Source: Streptomyces thermodiastaticus
Lineage (GTDB): Bacteria > Actinomycetota > Actinomycetes > Streptomycetales > Streptomycetaceae
Direction of reading: 5' to 3'
DNA length: 64,000 bases
NCBI RefSeq assembly: GCF_014656135.1
Contig: NZ_BNBV01000003.1
Span: forward strand, 1-64,000
Position 1 is the stretch's first letter, and each line of letters starts with the position of its first letter. The position numbers and the translations under genes were made by a program. This document shows, piece by piece, positions 33,799-42,635 of the stretch. Under the pieces are notes generated by a model, which saw nothing but the letters and a program-made list of their open reading frames with translations, searched no databases and was not told where the DNA came from.

Positions 33799-34856
33799 GT
33801 AGCCAAGACATTCCTGAAGAGAAGCTGCCCGCCGAGCCGGGTGCGGCGCACGGCGCCGTGAGGGCCGCGGACGAGGAGAACCCGTTCGCCGACCCGGGCC
33901 TGCCCCCGCACGAGCACCGGATCCAGGACATCGACGAGCGGGCGGCCAAGCGGTCCGAGCGCACCGTCGCCCTGCTGTTCACGGTGTCGATGCTGGCCAC
34001 CCTGGGCTTCATCGCGTCCTACGTGTGGATCCCGAACGACAAGTCGGTCTACATCTTTCCGCTGGGCCACATCAGCGCGATGAACTTCGCCCTGGGGCTC
34101 ACCCTGGGCGTGGCGCTGTTCTGCATCGGCGCGGGCGCGGTCCACTGGGCCCGCACCCTGATGTCCGACGCGGAGCTCGCCGACGAGCGTCACCCGATCG
34201 AGGCCTCCCCCGAGGTCCGTGCCAAGGTCCACGCGGACTTCAAGCAGGGCGCCAAGGAGTCCGCGATCGGCCGCCGGCCGCTCATCCGCAACACGCTGCT
34301 GGGTGCGCTGACCCTGGTGCCGTTCTCCGGCCTGTTCCTGCTGCGCGACCTGGGTTCGCTGCCGCACGAGAAGCTGCGCCACACCATGTGGGCCAAGGGC
34401 AAGCGCCTGGTGAACATGAACACCAACCAGCCGCTGCGTCCCGAGGACATCACCACCGGCTCCCTCACCTTCGCCAAGCCCGACGGCCTGGAGGAGGAAG
34501 GCAACGAGGAGTACCAGACCGAGATCGCCAAGGCCGCCCTGATGATCGTCCGGCTGCAGCCGGACAACATCAAGGACAAGCGCGAGCTCGAGTGGTCGCA
34601 CCAGGGCATCGTGGCCTACTCCAAGATCTGCACCCACGTCGGCTGCCCGATCTCCCTGTACGAGCAGCAGACGCACCACGTGCTCTGCCCGTGCCACCAG
34701 TCCACCTTCGACCTCTCCGACGGCGCCCGAGTCATCTTCGGCCCGGCCGGTCACGCCCTGCCGCAGCTGCGCATCGGCGTGGACAGCGAGGGTTACCTCC
34801 AGGCGCTCGGCGACTTCGAGGAGCCCGTCGGTCCTGCATTCTGGGAGCGCGGATGA
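33795..34856 (+). CDS. qcrA: Rieske iron-sulfur protein of the bc1 complex
   Basis: The 2Fe-2S subunit that takes electrons from menaquinol. The 353-residue protein has the actinobacterial long form: an acidic N-terminus, three membrane helices (about 60-80, 95-120 and 170-190), then the Rieske domain. Cluster motifs are CTHVGC (Cys279, His281, Cys284) and CPCH (Cys298, Cys300, His301), giving ligands Cys279, His281, Cys298, His301 and a disulfide. ATG 33795 overlaps the qcrC stop; qcrB starts in the next ATGA overlap. The reading frame is open upstream but the overlap decides the start. Confidence 0.96.
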   Translation: MSSQDIPEEKLPAEPGAAHGAVRAADEENPFADPGLPPHEHRIQDIDERAAKRSERTVALLFTVSMLATLGFIASYVWIPNDKSVYIFPLGHISAMNFALGLTLGVALFCIGAGAVHWARTLMSDAELADERHPIEASPEVRAKVHADFKQGAKESAIGRRPLIRNTLLGALTLVPFSGLFLLRDLGSLPHEKLRHTMWAKGKRLVNMNTNQPLRPEDITTGSLTFAKPDGLEEEGNEEYQTEIAKAALMIVRLQPDNIKDKRELEWSHQGIVAYSKICTHVGCPISLYEQQTHHVLCPCHQSTFDLSDGARVIFGPAGHALPQLRIGVDSEGYLQALGDFEEPVGPAFWERG

Positions 34857-36490
34857 GTACTACAGCGAGCAACCCGACCCGCTCGCGCGGGAAGGCACCG
34901 GCCGGCGAGAAGCTCGCCGACTGGGCCGACGGCCGGCTGGGCATCTACAGCCTGGCCAAGGCCAACATGCGCAAGATCTTTCCCGACCACTGGTCGTTCA
35001 TGTTGGGCGAGGTCTGCCTCTACAGCTTCCTGATCATCATCCTCACGGGTGTATATCTGACGCTGTTCTTCCACCCCTCGATGAACGAGGTGGTGTACCA
35101 CGGCAGCTACGTCCCGCTCCAGGGACAGCTGATGAGCGAGGCGTTCAACTCGACCCTGCACATCTCCTTCGAGGTGCGCGGTGGTCTGCTCATCCGGCAG
35201 ATCCACCACTGGGCCGCGCTGGTCTTCCTCGCCGGCATGTTCGTGCACATGATGCGCGTGTTCTTCACCGGCGCGTTCCGCAAGCCGCGTGAGGTCAACT
35301 GGCTGTTCGGCTTCCTGCTGTTCGTCCTGGGCATGTTCACCGGTTTCACCGGTTACTCGCTCCCGGACGACCTGCTCTCCGGCACCGGTGTCCGCTTCAT
35401 GGAGGGCGCGATCCTGTCCGTGCCGATCATCGGCACGTACATCTCGTTCTTCCTCTTCGGCGGCGAGTTCCCCGGTCACGACTTCGTGGCCCGGTTCTAC
35501 TCGATCCACATCCTGCTGCTGCCGGGCATCATGCTCGGCCTGGTCGTCGGCCACCTGATCCTGGTCTTCTACCACAAGCACACGCAGTTCGCGGGCCCCG
35601 GCAAGACGAACAACAACGTCGTCGGCATGCCGCTGCTGCCGGTGTACATGGCCAAGGCCGGAGGCTTCTTCTTCCTGGTCTTCGGTGCCATCGCGGCCAT
35701 CGCGGCGATCGCGCAGATCAACCCGATCTGGGCCATCGGCCCCTACCGGCCGGACCAGGTGTCCACCGGTGCCCAGCCCGACTGGTACATGGGCATGGCC
35801 GAGGGTCTCATCCGTGCGATGCCCGGCTGGGAGATCAACTTCTGGGGTCACACGCTGGTCCTGGGCGTCTTCATCCCGCTGGTGCTCTTCGGTGTGGTCC
35901 TCATCGCGATCGCGCTGTACCCGTTCATCGAGGCCTGGGTCACCGGCGACAAGCGCGAGCACCACATCCTGGACCGCCCGCGCAACGCCCCGACCCGCAC
36001 CGCCTTCGGTGCCGCGTGGATCGCGTGGTACTTCGTGCTGCTGGTCGGCGGTGGCAACGACCTGTGGGCCACCCACTTCCACCTGTCGATCAACGCGATC
36101 ACCTGGTTCGTCCGCATCGCGTTCTTCGTGGTGCCGGTTCTCACCTTCATCGTCACCAAGCGGATCTGCCTCAGCCTGCAGCGCCGGGACCGCGACAAGG
36201 TGCTGCACGGCCGCGAGTCGGGCATCATCAAGCGCCTGCCGCACGGTGAGTTCATCGAGGTGCACGAGCCGCTCAGCCAGGAGCAGCTGTACACGCTCAC
36301 CGCTCACCACCAGTACGAGCCGGTGGAGATCGGTCCGACGGTCGACGAGAACGGCGTCGAGCGCAAGGTCAAGGGCACGGAGAAGCTCCGCGCCAAGCTG
36401 AGCCGCGCCTACTACGGCGAGGGCAACCAGATCGCCAAGCCGACCGTCGAGGAGTACAAGGAGATCACGAGCGGCCACGGCCACCACTGA
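34853..36490 (+). CDS. qcrB: Cytochrome b subunit of the bc1 complex
   Basis: The membrane core of the bc1 complex with two b hemes and the menaquinol sites, 545 residues. The heme-binding histidine pairs are visible in RQIHHWAALVFLAGMFVHMMR and in SIHILLLPGIMLGLVVGHLILV. The quinol-site motif PDWYMGMAEG follows. There are about nine membrane helices, then a roughly 120-residue cytosolic extension typical of actinobacteria (ending SGHGHH). The start overlaps qcrA by ATGA. It closes the ctaE-qcrCAB block and is followed by a strong hairpin. Confidence 0.97.
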   Translation: MSTTASNPTRSRGKAPAGEKLADWADGRLGIYSLAKANMRKIFPDHWSFMLGEVCLYSFLIIILTGVYLTLFFHPSMNEVVYHGSYVPLQGQLMSEAFNSTLHISFEVRGGLLIRQIHHWAALVFLAGMFVHMMRVFFTGAFRKPREVNWLFGFLLFVLGMFTGFTGYSLPDDLLSGTGVRFMEGAILSVPIIGTYISFFLFGGEFPGHDFVARFYSIHILLLPGIMLGLVVGHLILVFYHKHTQFAGPGKTNNNVVGMPLLPVYMAKAGGFFFLVFGAIAAIAAIAQINPIWAIGPYRPDQVSTGAQPDWYMGMAEGLIRAMPGWEINFWGHTLVLGVFIPLVLFGVVLIAIALYPFIEAWVTGDKREHHILDRPRNAPTRTAFGAAWIAWYFVLLVGGGNDLWATHFHLSINAITWFVRIAFFVVPVLTFIVTKRICLSLQRRDRDKVLHGRESGIIKRLPHGEFIEVHEPLSQEQLYTLTAHHQYEPVEIGPTVDENGVERKVKGTEKLRAKLSRAYYGEGNQIAKPTVEEYKEITSGHGHH

Positions 36491-36521
36491 TCCTTCGATT
36501 CCGAGCGTCGCCACGCCCGGT

Positions 36522-36558
36522 CACAGGGCCCCGTCCGCCTCCCGGACGGGGCCCTGTG
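36522..36558 (+). terminator. Terminator after qcrB
   Basis: Perfect 16-bp arms (36522-36537 and 36543-36558) around a 5-nt loop, 31 bp past the qcrB stop codon. This is one of the strongest hairpins in the window; no T-run follows. Confidence 0.85.
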
Positions 36559-36656
36559 CCGTCCCCGGGGCTGGATAGGGTGGAGGCGTTGCACGTCCCC
36601 GTCCCGTCCGTGCGGGACACCGAACAGGACACCGGACACCGACCCAGGAGCGGCTT

Positions 36657-37721
36657 ATGAGCGCTGTGACCCCCGCTGGAGGCGACACCGCGGCGGGCCG
36701 TTCCTGGCCCCGCGTGCTGAACACCCTGCTGGCCGGCCGCGACCTGGACGCCGACGACACCGCCTGGGCCATGGACCGGATCATGCGCGGCGAGGCGACG
36801 GACGCTCAGATCGCCGGCTTCGCGGTGGCGCTGCGGGCCAAAGGCGAGACGGTGCGGGAGATCACCGGTCTGGTCCGGGCGATGTACGAGCACGCCCGCG
36901 TCATCGAGGTCCCCGGACCGGCCGTGGACATCGTCGGCACCGGCGGCGACGGTGCGAAGACGGTGAACATCTCCACGATGTCCGCCATCGTCGTCGCGGG
37001 CACGGGCACCAAGGTGGTCAAGCACGGCAACCGGGCCGCGTCCTCCGCCTCCGGAGCCTCCGACGTCCTGGAGAAGCTGGGGGTGAACCTGGAGCTGAGC
37101 CCGCGGCGGGTGGCCCAGGTCGCCGAGGAGGCCGGGATCACCTTCTGCTTCGCGGTGAAGTTCCACCCCGCCCTGCGGCATGTCGCCGCGGCACGCGGAC
37201 AGCTCGGCATCCGCACCACCTTCAACTTCCTCGGTCCGCTCACCAACCCGGCCCGGGTCACGGCGCAGGCGGTCGGGGTCGCCGACGCGCGCATGGCGCC
37301 GATCGTGGCAGGGGTCTTCGCCGAGCGCGGCAACTCCTCCCTGGTCTTCCGCGGGGACGACGGCCTGGACGAGCTGACCACCACGGCCACCTCGCGGGTG
37401 TGGGTGGTCCGGGACGGCACGGTCACCGAGGAGACCTTCGACCCCAGGGACGTCGGCATCGACCTGGTGCCGGTCGAGGCGCTGCGCGGCGCCGACGCCT
37501 CCTACAACGCGGACGTCGCCCGCCGGCTGCTGGACGGCGAGCGCGGGCCCGTCCGGGACGCCGTCCTGCTGAACGCCGCGGCCGCCCTGGTGGCGCTGGA
37601 GCCCGGCCCGGGGACGCTGCCCGAGCAGATCCGCGCCGGGATGGAGAAGGCGGCCGAGTCCATCGACTCCGGCGCGGCCCGGCGGGTGCTGGACCGCTGG
37701 GTGGCGGCCAGCAACGCCTGA
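36657..37721 (+). CDS. trpD: Anthranilate phosphoribosyltransferase
   Basis: TrpD joins anthranilate to phosphoribosyl pyrophosphate in tryptophan synthesis. The 354-residue protein shows the PRPP loop [20 protein letters not shown], the [21 protein letters not shown] anthranilate region, and [21 protein letters not shown] 36657 follows AGGAG; a -10-like TAGGGT is at 36576-36581. The gene stands alone. Many Streptomyces have a second trp cluster elsewhere, so a role in secondary metabolism is possible. A trpE-trpG fusion lies at the far end of this window. Confidence 0.95.
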   Translation: MSAVTPAGGDTAAGRSWPRVLNTLLAGRDLDADDTAWAMDRIMRGEATDAQIAGFAVALRAKGETVREITGLVRAMYEHARVIEVPGPAVDIVGTGGDGAKTVNISTMSAIVVAGTGTKVVKHGNRAASSASGASDVLEKLGVNLELSPRRVAQVAEEAGITFCFAVKFHPALRHVAAARGQLGIRTTFNFLGPLTNPARVTAQAVGVADARMAPIVAGVFAERGNSSLVFRGDDGLDELTTTATSRVWVVRDGTVTEETFDPRDVGIDLVPVEALRGADASYNADVARRLLDGERGPVRDAVLLNAAAALVALEPGPGTLPEQIRAGMEKAAESIDSGAARRVLDRWVAASNA

Positions 37722-37800
37722 CGGCCGCCTGCGGCCGTGCGGTCCCGCGATCCGGACACCGGTTGCGGGACCGCGATCTTTTCGCGTACGTTCCTGTCCA

Positions 37801-37917
37801 GGTCATGAGTGACAGCCTTCAGGCCCCGGCCGGCTGTCCGGCAACCCTCCGTCCGTGGCGGGGTGCCCCGGGTGAAGACCAGGCCGCAGGCAGCGAGGTC
37901 TGCGGCAAGCGCGGACC
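37801..37917 (+). ncRNA. SAM-IV riboswitch
   Basis: The sequence carries the actinobacterial SAM-IV aptamer signatures in order: ggtcatgagtgacagcc at 37801, the core gtccggcaaccctcc at 37836-37850, ggcggggtgccccgggtga at 37857-37875, closure of the first stem by gacc (37877-37880), a further hairpin, and the 3' element gcggcaagcgcggaccc. SAM-IV riboswitches control sulfur and methionine genes. The only gene it can control is the class-V aminotransferase at 38211, about 290 nt downstream. Confidence 0.9.
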
Positions 37918-37977
37918 CCTCGCGCGCTCCTGACGAGCGCGAGGCCAGGGGTCCTGGTCGTAACGAGGGAGTCCTCC

Positions 37978-37998
37978 GTGAGCAAGCGAATGCGTTAG
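37978..37998 (+). CDS. Possible 6-codon leader peptide (MSKRMR)
   Basis: GTG AGC AAG CGA ATG CGT TAG, with GAGGGAG 6 nt upstream (37965-37971), lies between the SAM-IV aptamer and the aminotransferase gene. The good ribosome site is the main support. Immediately after it, 11-bp arms (37998-38008 and 38063-38073) could fold over the region, followed by a T-run at 38102. Leader translation may couple to that folding; this is a hypothesis. Confidence 0.35.
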   Translation: MSKRMR

Positions 37999-38210
37999 GG
38001 CCTGTCGCCCGTCTCCCGCCGTCCGCCCGCGCTCGTGCGGCGGGCCGCGCCGCCGGTGAGCCGCGACAGGCCCGGGGCCCACGCCCCCGCCTCTTCCACC
38101 TTTTTCCTCTCGCGTCACTTCTCCCGCGCTGAGCCGTGCCCGACACCGGTATGTCCCGGGGCGCGTGTGCTCGCGCGGTCGATTCCGCCTGTCTCCACGG
38201 GAGTTCACCC

Positions 38211-39572
38211 ATGTCTGTCTCCGCTGCTGCCCCCGGCCGGTCCGTGTGCGCCCCGCTGCCCGTGCTCGGCCGTGACGTCACCGTGCCGCTCGTCACCGGC
38301 GGCGAGGTCACCTACGCCGCGCTCGACTACGCGGCCAGCGCACCCGCCCTGCAGCGCGTCTGGGACGACGTGGCCGCCTACGCGCCGTACTACGGCAGCG
38401 TGCACCGCGGGGCCGGCCATCTCTCGCAGCTGTCCACGGACCTGTTCGAGTCCTCCCGCAGGACGGTCGCGGAGTTCCTCGGCTGCCGCCCGGACGATGA
38501 GGTGATCTTCACCCGGTCCACCACCGACTCCCTCAATCTGCTGGCCCGCGCGCTCCCGGCCGGCTGCCAGGTGTTCGTCTTCGCCACCGAGCACCACGCC
38601 TCGCTGCTGCCCTGGCGCGGCGCGCAGGTGACGTACCTGGACGCGCCCCGCAGCCCCGGGCAGGCCGTGGACGCCCTGGAGCGGGCGCTGGCCCTGCGCG
38701 GACCCCACGGTCCGGCCCTGGTCTGCGTCACCGGCGCCTCCAACGTCACCGGCGAACTGTGGCCGGTCGCCGAGCTGGCTGCCGCCGCCCACGCGCACGG
38801 CGCCCGGATCGTCCTGGACGCCGCCCAGCTGGCCCCGCACCACCCGGTCTCCGTGCGGGACCTCGACGTGGACTGGGTGGCGTTCTCCGGCCACAAGCTC
38901 TACGCCCCGTTCGGCGCGGGTGTGCTGGCAGGCCGGACCGATTGGCTGCACGAGGCGGAGCCGTACCTCGCCGGCGGCGGGGCCAGCCGCCGCGTCACCC
39001 GGCGTGCCGACGGGAGCGTGGACGTGGAGTGGCACAAGGGCGCCGCCCGGCACGAGGCCGGTTCCCCGAACGTCATCGGCGCCTACGCCATCGCGTCGGC
39101 GTGCGAGGCGCTGACCGAGGCCGGCTTCGACACGCTGGTGGCCCGCGAGCAGCAGCTGATCCGCCAGGTGCGCGAGGGGCTGGCCGAGGTGCCGGAGGTG
39201 AAGGTGCTGTCGCTGTTCGGTGACGACGCCCCGCGGGTCGGTGTGATCTCGTTCGTGGTGCAGGGCTGGAACAGCTCCCACTTCGCCGCGGCGCTCTCCG
39301 CCGAGTACGGCATCGGGGTGCGGGACGGGCTGTTCTGCGCCCACCCGCTGGTGCGGACCCTGCTCGGCGGCGACCCTCAGGCGCGGGGCGAGTGCGGTGC
39401 CCCCGAGGCCGCGCCCGGCGAGGTGTCGCTGAACGCCGTCCGCGTCAGCTTCGGCGCCGGCACCCCCGACGAGCACGTCGAGCGGTTCGTGTCCGCGGTG
39501 CGGGAGCTGGTCCGCGACGGCGCGAAATGGCAGTACCGCACGGAGGGCGGCCGCTGCGTGCCGGTGGTGTGA
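38211..39572 (+). CDS. Class-V aminotransferase-fold PLP enzyme under SAM-IV control
   Basis: A 453-residue PLP enzyme of the cysteine-desulfurase/selenocysteine-lyase group. Visible features are YAASAPALQRVWD, the VHRGAGHLS loop, the ATEHHASLLPW histidine strand, LDAAQLAPHHPV, and the PLP lysine Lys229 in FSGHKLYAPFG. The cysteine-loop region reads DGLFCAHPL rather than the usual desulfurase loop, so it may use another substrate. ATG 38211 follows GGGAG. Its SAM-IV leader implies a role in sulfur or methionine metabolism; the reaction is unknown. Confidence 0.9.
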   Translation: MSVSAAAPGRSVCAPLPVLGRDVTVPLVTGGEVTYAALDYAASAPALQRVWDDVAAYAPYYGSVHRGAGHLSQLSTDLFESSRRTVAEFLGCRPDDEVIFTRSTTDSLNLLARALPAGCQVFVFATEHHASLLPWRGAQVTYLDAPRSPGQAVDALERALALRGPHGPALVCVTGASNVTGELWPVAELAAAAHAHGARIVLDAAQLAPHHPVSVRDLDVDWVAFSGHKLYAPFGAGVLAGRTDWLHEAEPYLAGGGASRRVTRRADGSVDVEWHKGAARHEAGSPNVIGAYAIASACEALTEAGFDTLVAREQQLIRQVREGLAEVPEVKVLSLFGDDAPRVGVISFVVQGWNSSHFAAALSAEYGIGVRDGLFCAHPLVRTLLGGDPQARGECGAPEAAPGEVSLNAVRVSFGAGTPDEHVERFVSAVRELVRDGAKWQYRTEGGRCVPVV

Positions 39573-39602
39573 CCCGGGCGGCCGGGAGGCGGCCGGCCGC
39601 GG

Positions 39603-39884
39603 TCAGGAGTCCAGGCCGATGGCGAACGCCGCCTCCAGGTCGTGCTGCGAGTACGTGCGGAAGGCCACATGGGTGTCCGTGGCCTCCACCCCCGGGATCT
39701 TGCTGATCCGCCCGGGGATCACCTCGGCCAGCTCCTCGTGCTGCCGCACCCGGACCATGGCGATCAGGTCGTAGGTGCCGGTGACGGAGAAGACCTCGCT
39801 GACGGAGTCCAGCGCGGCGATCTGCTCGGCGATCTCGGGGATCCGGTCCACGCTGGTCTTGATGAGGACGATCGCGGTGATCAC
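39603..39884 (-). CDS. Stand-alone AsnC/Lrp ligand-binding domain protein
   Basis: A 93-residue protein made only of the RAM effector-binding domain of Lrp/AsnC regulators, with no helix-turn-helix. The fold motifs are MITAIVLIKTSVDRIPEIAEQI, SVTGTYDLIAMVRVR and ISKIPGVEATDTHVAF. Such proteins form oligomers that sense amino acids, or join a full Lrp partner. The GTG start overlaps the rhomboid stop by 4 bp (GTGA), so the two are translated together. Whether it affects the rhomboid protease is unknown. Confidence 0.9.
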   Translation of the reverse strand: MITAIVLIKTSVDRIPEIAEQIAALDSVSEVFSVTGTYDLIAMVRVRQHEELAEVIPGRISKIPGVEATDTHVAFRTYSQHDLEAAFAIGLDS

Positions 39885-40633
39885 GGCTGGTTCTCTCCCT
39901 CGGGAGCCGGAGCGGGGGCGGGCTTCACTCTAGTCCGCCGCCCGTAGCGGGCCCATGCGCAGGCGAAGCCCAGGCCGAAGCCGATCACATGGGCGAGGTA
40001 GGCCACGCCCGGGCCCTGGGTGGCCCGCCCGGCGGCCAGCCACTGCAGGGCCGCCCAGAACGGCAGGACGATCCACGCCGGCAGTCTGAGCGGCAGGAAG
40101 AACAGGAACGGCAGGACACTGGTCACCCGCGCCCGCGGGAACAGATACAGGAAAGCGCCGAGGACCGCCGAGATCGCCCCGGAGGCGCCCACCAGGGTCT
40201 GCTCGGAGGCGGCGTGGGCGACGGCGTAGCCCAGCAGGGCGAGGCAGCCGCAGCCGAGGTAGAACAGAAGGAACGGCAGGCGGCCCATCCGCTGCTCGGT
40301 CATCGCGCCGAAGACGTACAGGAAGAGCATGTTCCCGAGCAGATGGACCCAGCTGCCGTGCACGAACAGCGCGGTCGCCGGGGTCAGGGCGGCCCGCGGG
40401 TTACCGGTGAGCAGCTCGGCGGGGATCACCCCCCAGCGCCGGAAGTAGGAGCGCTGGGCGTCCAGCAGCGCGTCCCCGGTGCCCAGCCGGGGGTCGAGGC
40501 CGGAGGCGGGGCCGAGCGCGAACAGGACACAGCACACCACGATCAGGGCGCACGTCACCGGCGCGGGCGTGGTCCTGAGCGCCTTCCACGCCCTGGCCGC
40601 CCGGCCGGTCACCGTCTTCGTGTCGCCGGTCAT
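39881..40633 (-). CDS. Rhomboid-family intramembrane serine protease
   Basis: A six-helix membrane protein of 250 residues. The catalytic serine is in LVGASGAISAVLGAF (helix 4) and the catalytic histidine in LAHVIGFGLGFA (helix 6); HGSWVHLLGNMLFLYVFG is the conserved helix-2 region with the oxyanion-hole histidine and asparagine. The full catalytic set is intact. ATG 40633 gives MTGDTKTVTGRAARAW; the frame stays open far upstream but without a family-like extension. It overlaps the AsnC-domain gene by 4 bp. The substrate is unknown. Confidence 0.92.
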   Translation of the reverse strand: MTGDTKTVTGRAARAWKALRTTPAPVTCALIVVCCVLFALGPASGLDPRLGTGDALLDAQRSYFRRWGVIPAELLTGNPRAALTPATALFVHGSWVHLLGNMLFLYVFGAMTEQRMGRLPFLLFYLGCGCLALLGYAVAHAASEQTLVGASGAISAVLGAFLYLFPRARVTSVLPFLFFLPLRLPAWIVLPFWAALQWLAAGRATQGPGVAYLAHVIGFGLGFACAWARYGRRTRVKPAPAPAPEGENQP

Positions 40634-40792
40634 GTGCACAGAGCATGGCGTACCGGGACGCTTCCGTGCGGACCGCCTCGCCGCCGCGGACCCCGGGGCG
40701 GGCAGGGGATGTGAGGCCGTAGGGTTACGAGCCGGACCCGGTGCGCCCGAGCGACGCGGGCACCGGACACTGGAAGGAAGCGAGCAGCCACG

Positions 40793-41032
40793 ATGACGGT
40801 TCCCCAGCCGACCGCCACGACGCGGTGGCGCTGCACCCTCTGCGGCAACCTCACCCGCTTCGACGTGACGCGTTCGTCGAAGGTCGTGGAGTACGTCCAC
40901 CTCGATCTCGCCGGCGAACCCACGGTGGAGGAGCGCGAGGTGCTCAGTGAGACCATCGAGTCGGTGCGCTGCCGCTGGTGCAACGCCGTGGACAAGGTGG
41001 AACTCGTGGACAGGCCGGGCGCCGGCTCCTGA
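40793..41032 (+). CDS. Small zinc-ribbon-like protein (79 aa)
   Basis: A 79-residue protein with two CxxC pairs, CTLCGN near residue 15 and CRWCNA near residue 61, which probably bind zinc. The middle is acidic (EPTVEEREVLSETIES). It begins MTVPQPTATTRWRC. ATG 40793 has an AGGAAG-type site somewhat far upstream. It precedes the NYN-domain gene by 57 bp in the same direction and may be co-transcribed. A nucleic-acid or protein-binding role is only a guess. Confidence 0.85.
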   Translation: MTVPQPTATTRWRCTLCGNLTRFDVTRSSKVVEYVHLDLAGEPTVEEREVLSETIESVRCRWCNAVDKVELVDRPGAGS

Positions 41033-41089
41033 GCGGAGCGGCCCGCACAGGTACCCCCGCCGGGGGACCGCTAGGCATTGGGGTGACGG

Positions 41090-42439
41090 ATGGAGCAGAC
41101 ACGAGGCGGGGAGCCGGACGACGGCGCCGCTGAGGTGCTCGACCGTCCGCTGCCCGAGAGCGTGCGCCGCCGGGTCGTGCAGATCGTCGCCGATGCCTTC
41201 GGCCGGCTCACCGTGGCCGAGCTGCCGCTGCAGCTGCGGCAGTACGCCCGGTTCGCGCCCAAGAGCCGCACCAAGTTCGCGGGCAACGCGATGGCGGCCG
41301 CGGTGGAGAACGACACGCTGTTCCGGCAGCGCGTCGGGGAGAAGTTCCGCGAGGCGCAGCCGGAGCTGTGCGGCGCGCTGGAGGACGGATCGCCGCCGCC
41401 GGCCGCGGATCCCCTCGACGTGGCCGCCGCTGCTTATGTGCTGCGGCCCGCCGGCTGGGTCAAGCTGGTCACCGCCGTCGGCGAGGAGGTCCGGCGGGCG
41501 CATGCCGAGCGCGCCGAGGAGGCGAGCCGGGCCGAGCTGGAGCGGCTGCGCGCACAGCTCGCCCAGATGCGCGAGCGCACCCGGGCCGAGACCGAGCGGC
41601 TGCGCACCGAGCTGGAGGCCGCCCGCAAGGAGGCCGAGTCGCTGCAGCGCAAGCTGCGCAGTGCGCTCAGCGACGTCAAGCGGGGCGAGGCCGCGCTGCG
41701 CGCCGCGCGGTCGGAGACGGAGGCGGTGCGCGCCGAGGGGCAGGCGCAGCTGTCGGCGGCCGAGAGCGAGACCCGGCGGCTCAAAGCCCGCCTGGGCGAG
41801 GCGGAGGCCGCGCTGGAGGCCACCCGGCGGGCGGCCCGCGAGGGACGCAGCGTGGAGGACATGCGGGTCCGGCTGCTGCTGGACACGGTGCTGGACGCCG
41901 CGCAGGGGCTGCGCCGGGAACTGGCGCTGCCGCCGGTGTCCGTCCGGCCCGCGGAGACCGTGGACGCGGTGGAGCCGGGGCGTATGACGCCGAAGGACAT
42001 CGCCGCCCGTGCGCTGTCCGAGAACGACCCCGCGATCCTGGACCAGTTGCTCGCGCTGCCGCAGGCCCATCTGGTCGTCGACGGCTACAACGTCACCAAG
42101 ACCGGGTATCCGCAGATGCCGCTGGAGAAGCAGCGGCTGCGGCTGCTCGGGCAGCTGTCCCAGCTCGCCGCGCAGACCGGCGCGGAGGTCACCTGCGTCT
42201 TCGACGGGGCGGAGCTGGCCGCGCCGGTGCTGCTCGCGCCGCCGCGCGGGGTGCGGGTGCTGTTCTCCAAGCCGGGCGTCACCGCCGACGAGCTGATCCG
42301 CCAGCTGGTGCGGGCCGAGCCGCCGGGCCGGCCGGTCATCGTGGTCTCCACCGACCGTGAGGTGGCCGACGGGGTCGCCCGGGCCGGGGCGCGGCCGGTG
42401 GCGTCGGCCGTGCTGCTGAAGCGATGCACGCGGGGCTGA
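41090..42439 (+). CDS. NYN-domain (PIN-like, YacP-type) protein with long coiled coil
   Basis: A 449-residue cytosolic protein. An N-terminal helical domain (about 20-135) is followed by a long coiled coil (about 140-260, Arg/Glu/Ala-rich) and a C-terminal NYN ribonuclease-like domain (about 315-445). The acidic active-site residues are in HLVVDGYNVTKTGYP, TCVFDG and VVSTDREVADGV. YacP-type NYN proteins process rRNA or other RNA. The coiled coil suggests oligomers. The preceding small zinc-ribbon gene may be its partner. ATG 41090 lacks a clear ribosome site. Confidence 0.9.
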   Translation: MEQTRGGEPDDGAAEVLDRPLPESVRRRVVQIVADAFGRLTVAELPLQLRQYARFAPKSRTKFAGNAMAAAVENDTLFRQRVGEKFREAQPELCGALEDGSPPPAADPLDVAAAAYVLRPAGWVKLVTAVGEEVRRAHAERAEEASRAELERLRAQLAQMRERTRAETERLRTELEAARKEAESLQRKLRSALSDVKRGEAALRAARSETEAVRAEGQAQLSAAESETRRLKARLGEAEAALEATRRAAREGRSVEDMRVRLLLDTVLDAAQGLRRELALPPVSVRPAETVDAVEPGRMTPKDIAARALSENDPAILDQLLALPQAHLVVDGYNVTKTGYPQMPLEKQRLRLLGQLSQLAAQTGAEVTCVFDGAELAAPVLLAPPRGVRVLFSKPGVTADELIRQLVRAEPPGRPVIVVSTDREVADGVARAGARPVASAVLLKRCTRG

Positions 42440-42605
42440 TTCCGGGCACACGGCGTTTTCCGGCCTATGGGTGCCGTAGGGAACGTACGCGGTGAAAACG
42501 CGGATCGGTGGGCACCGTGCGGCGACGGTGTGTCAACCGCGTCTTACTCCATGTGAGTTGTGTGCAAAGAATGGCGAGTGTGGTGTGATTTTTTGCTGTG
42601 AGGAT

Positions 42606-42635
42606 TTGAATTCATCACGACGAGGTCACTAGGGT
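42606..42635 (+). promoter_or_regulatory. HrdB-type promoter of the first NlpC/P60 gene
   Basis: TTGAAT (42606-42611) and TAGGGT (42630-42635) with an 18-bp spacer fit the principal sigma factor consensus. The surrounding 100 bp are clearly more AT-rich than the rest of the window. The start site would be near 42642, giving a leader of about 47 nt before GTG 42689. Confidence 0.7.

Noticed and set aside
39881..42451. 856-codon minus-strand frame extending the rhomboid gene upstream
   Set aside because: Only the last 250 codons are rhomboid-like. The rest is antisense to the NYN gene, and ATG 40633 is the natural start.
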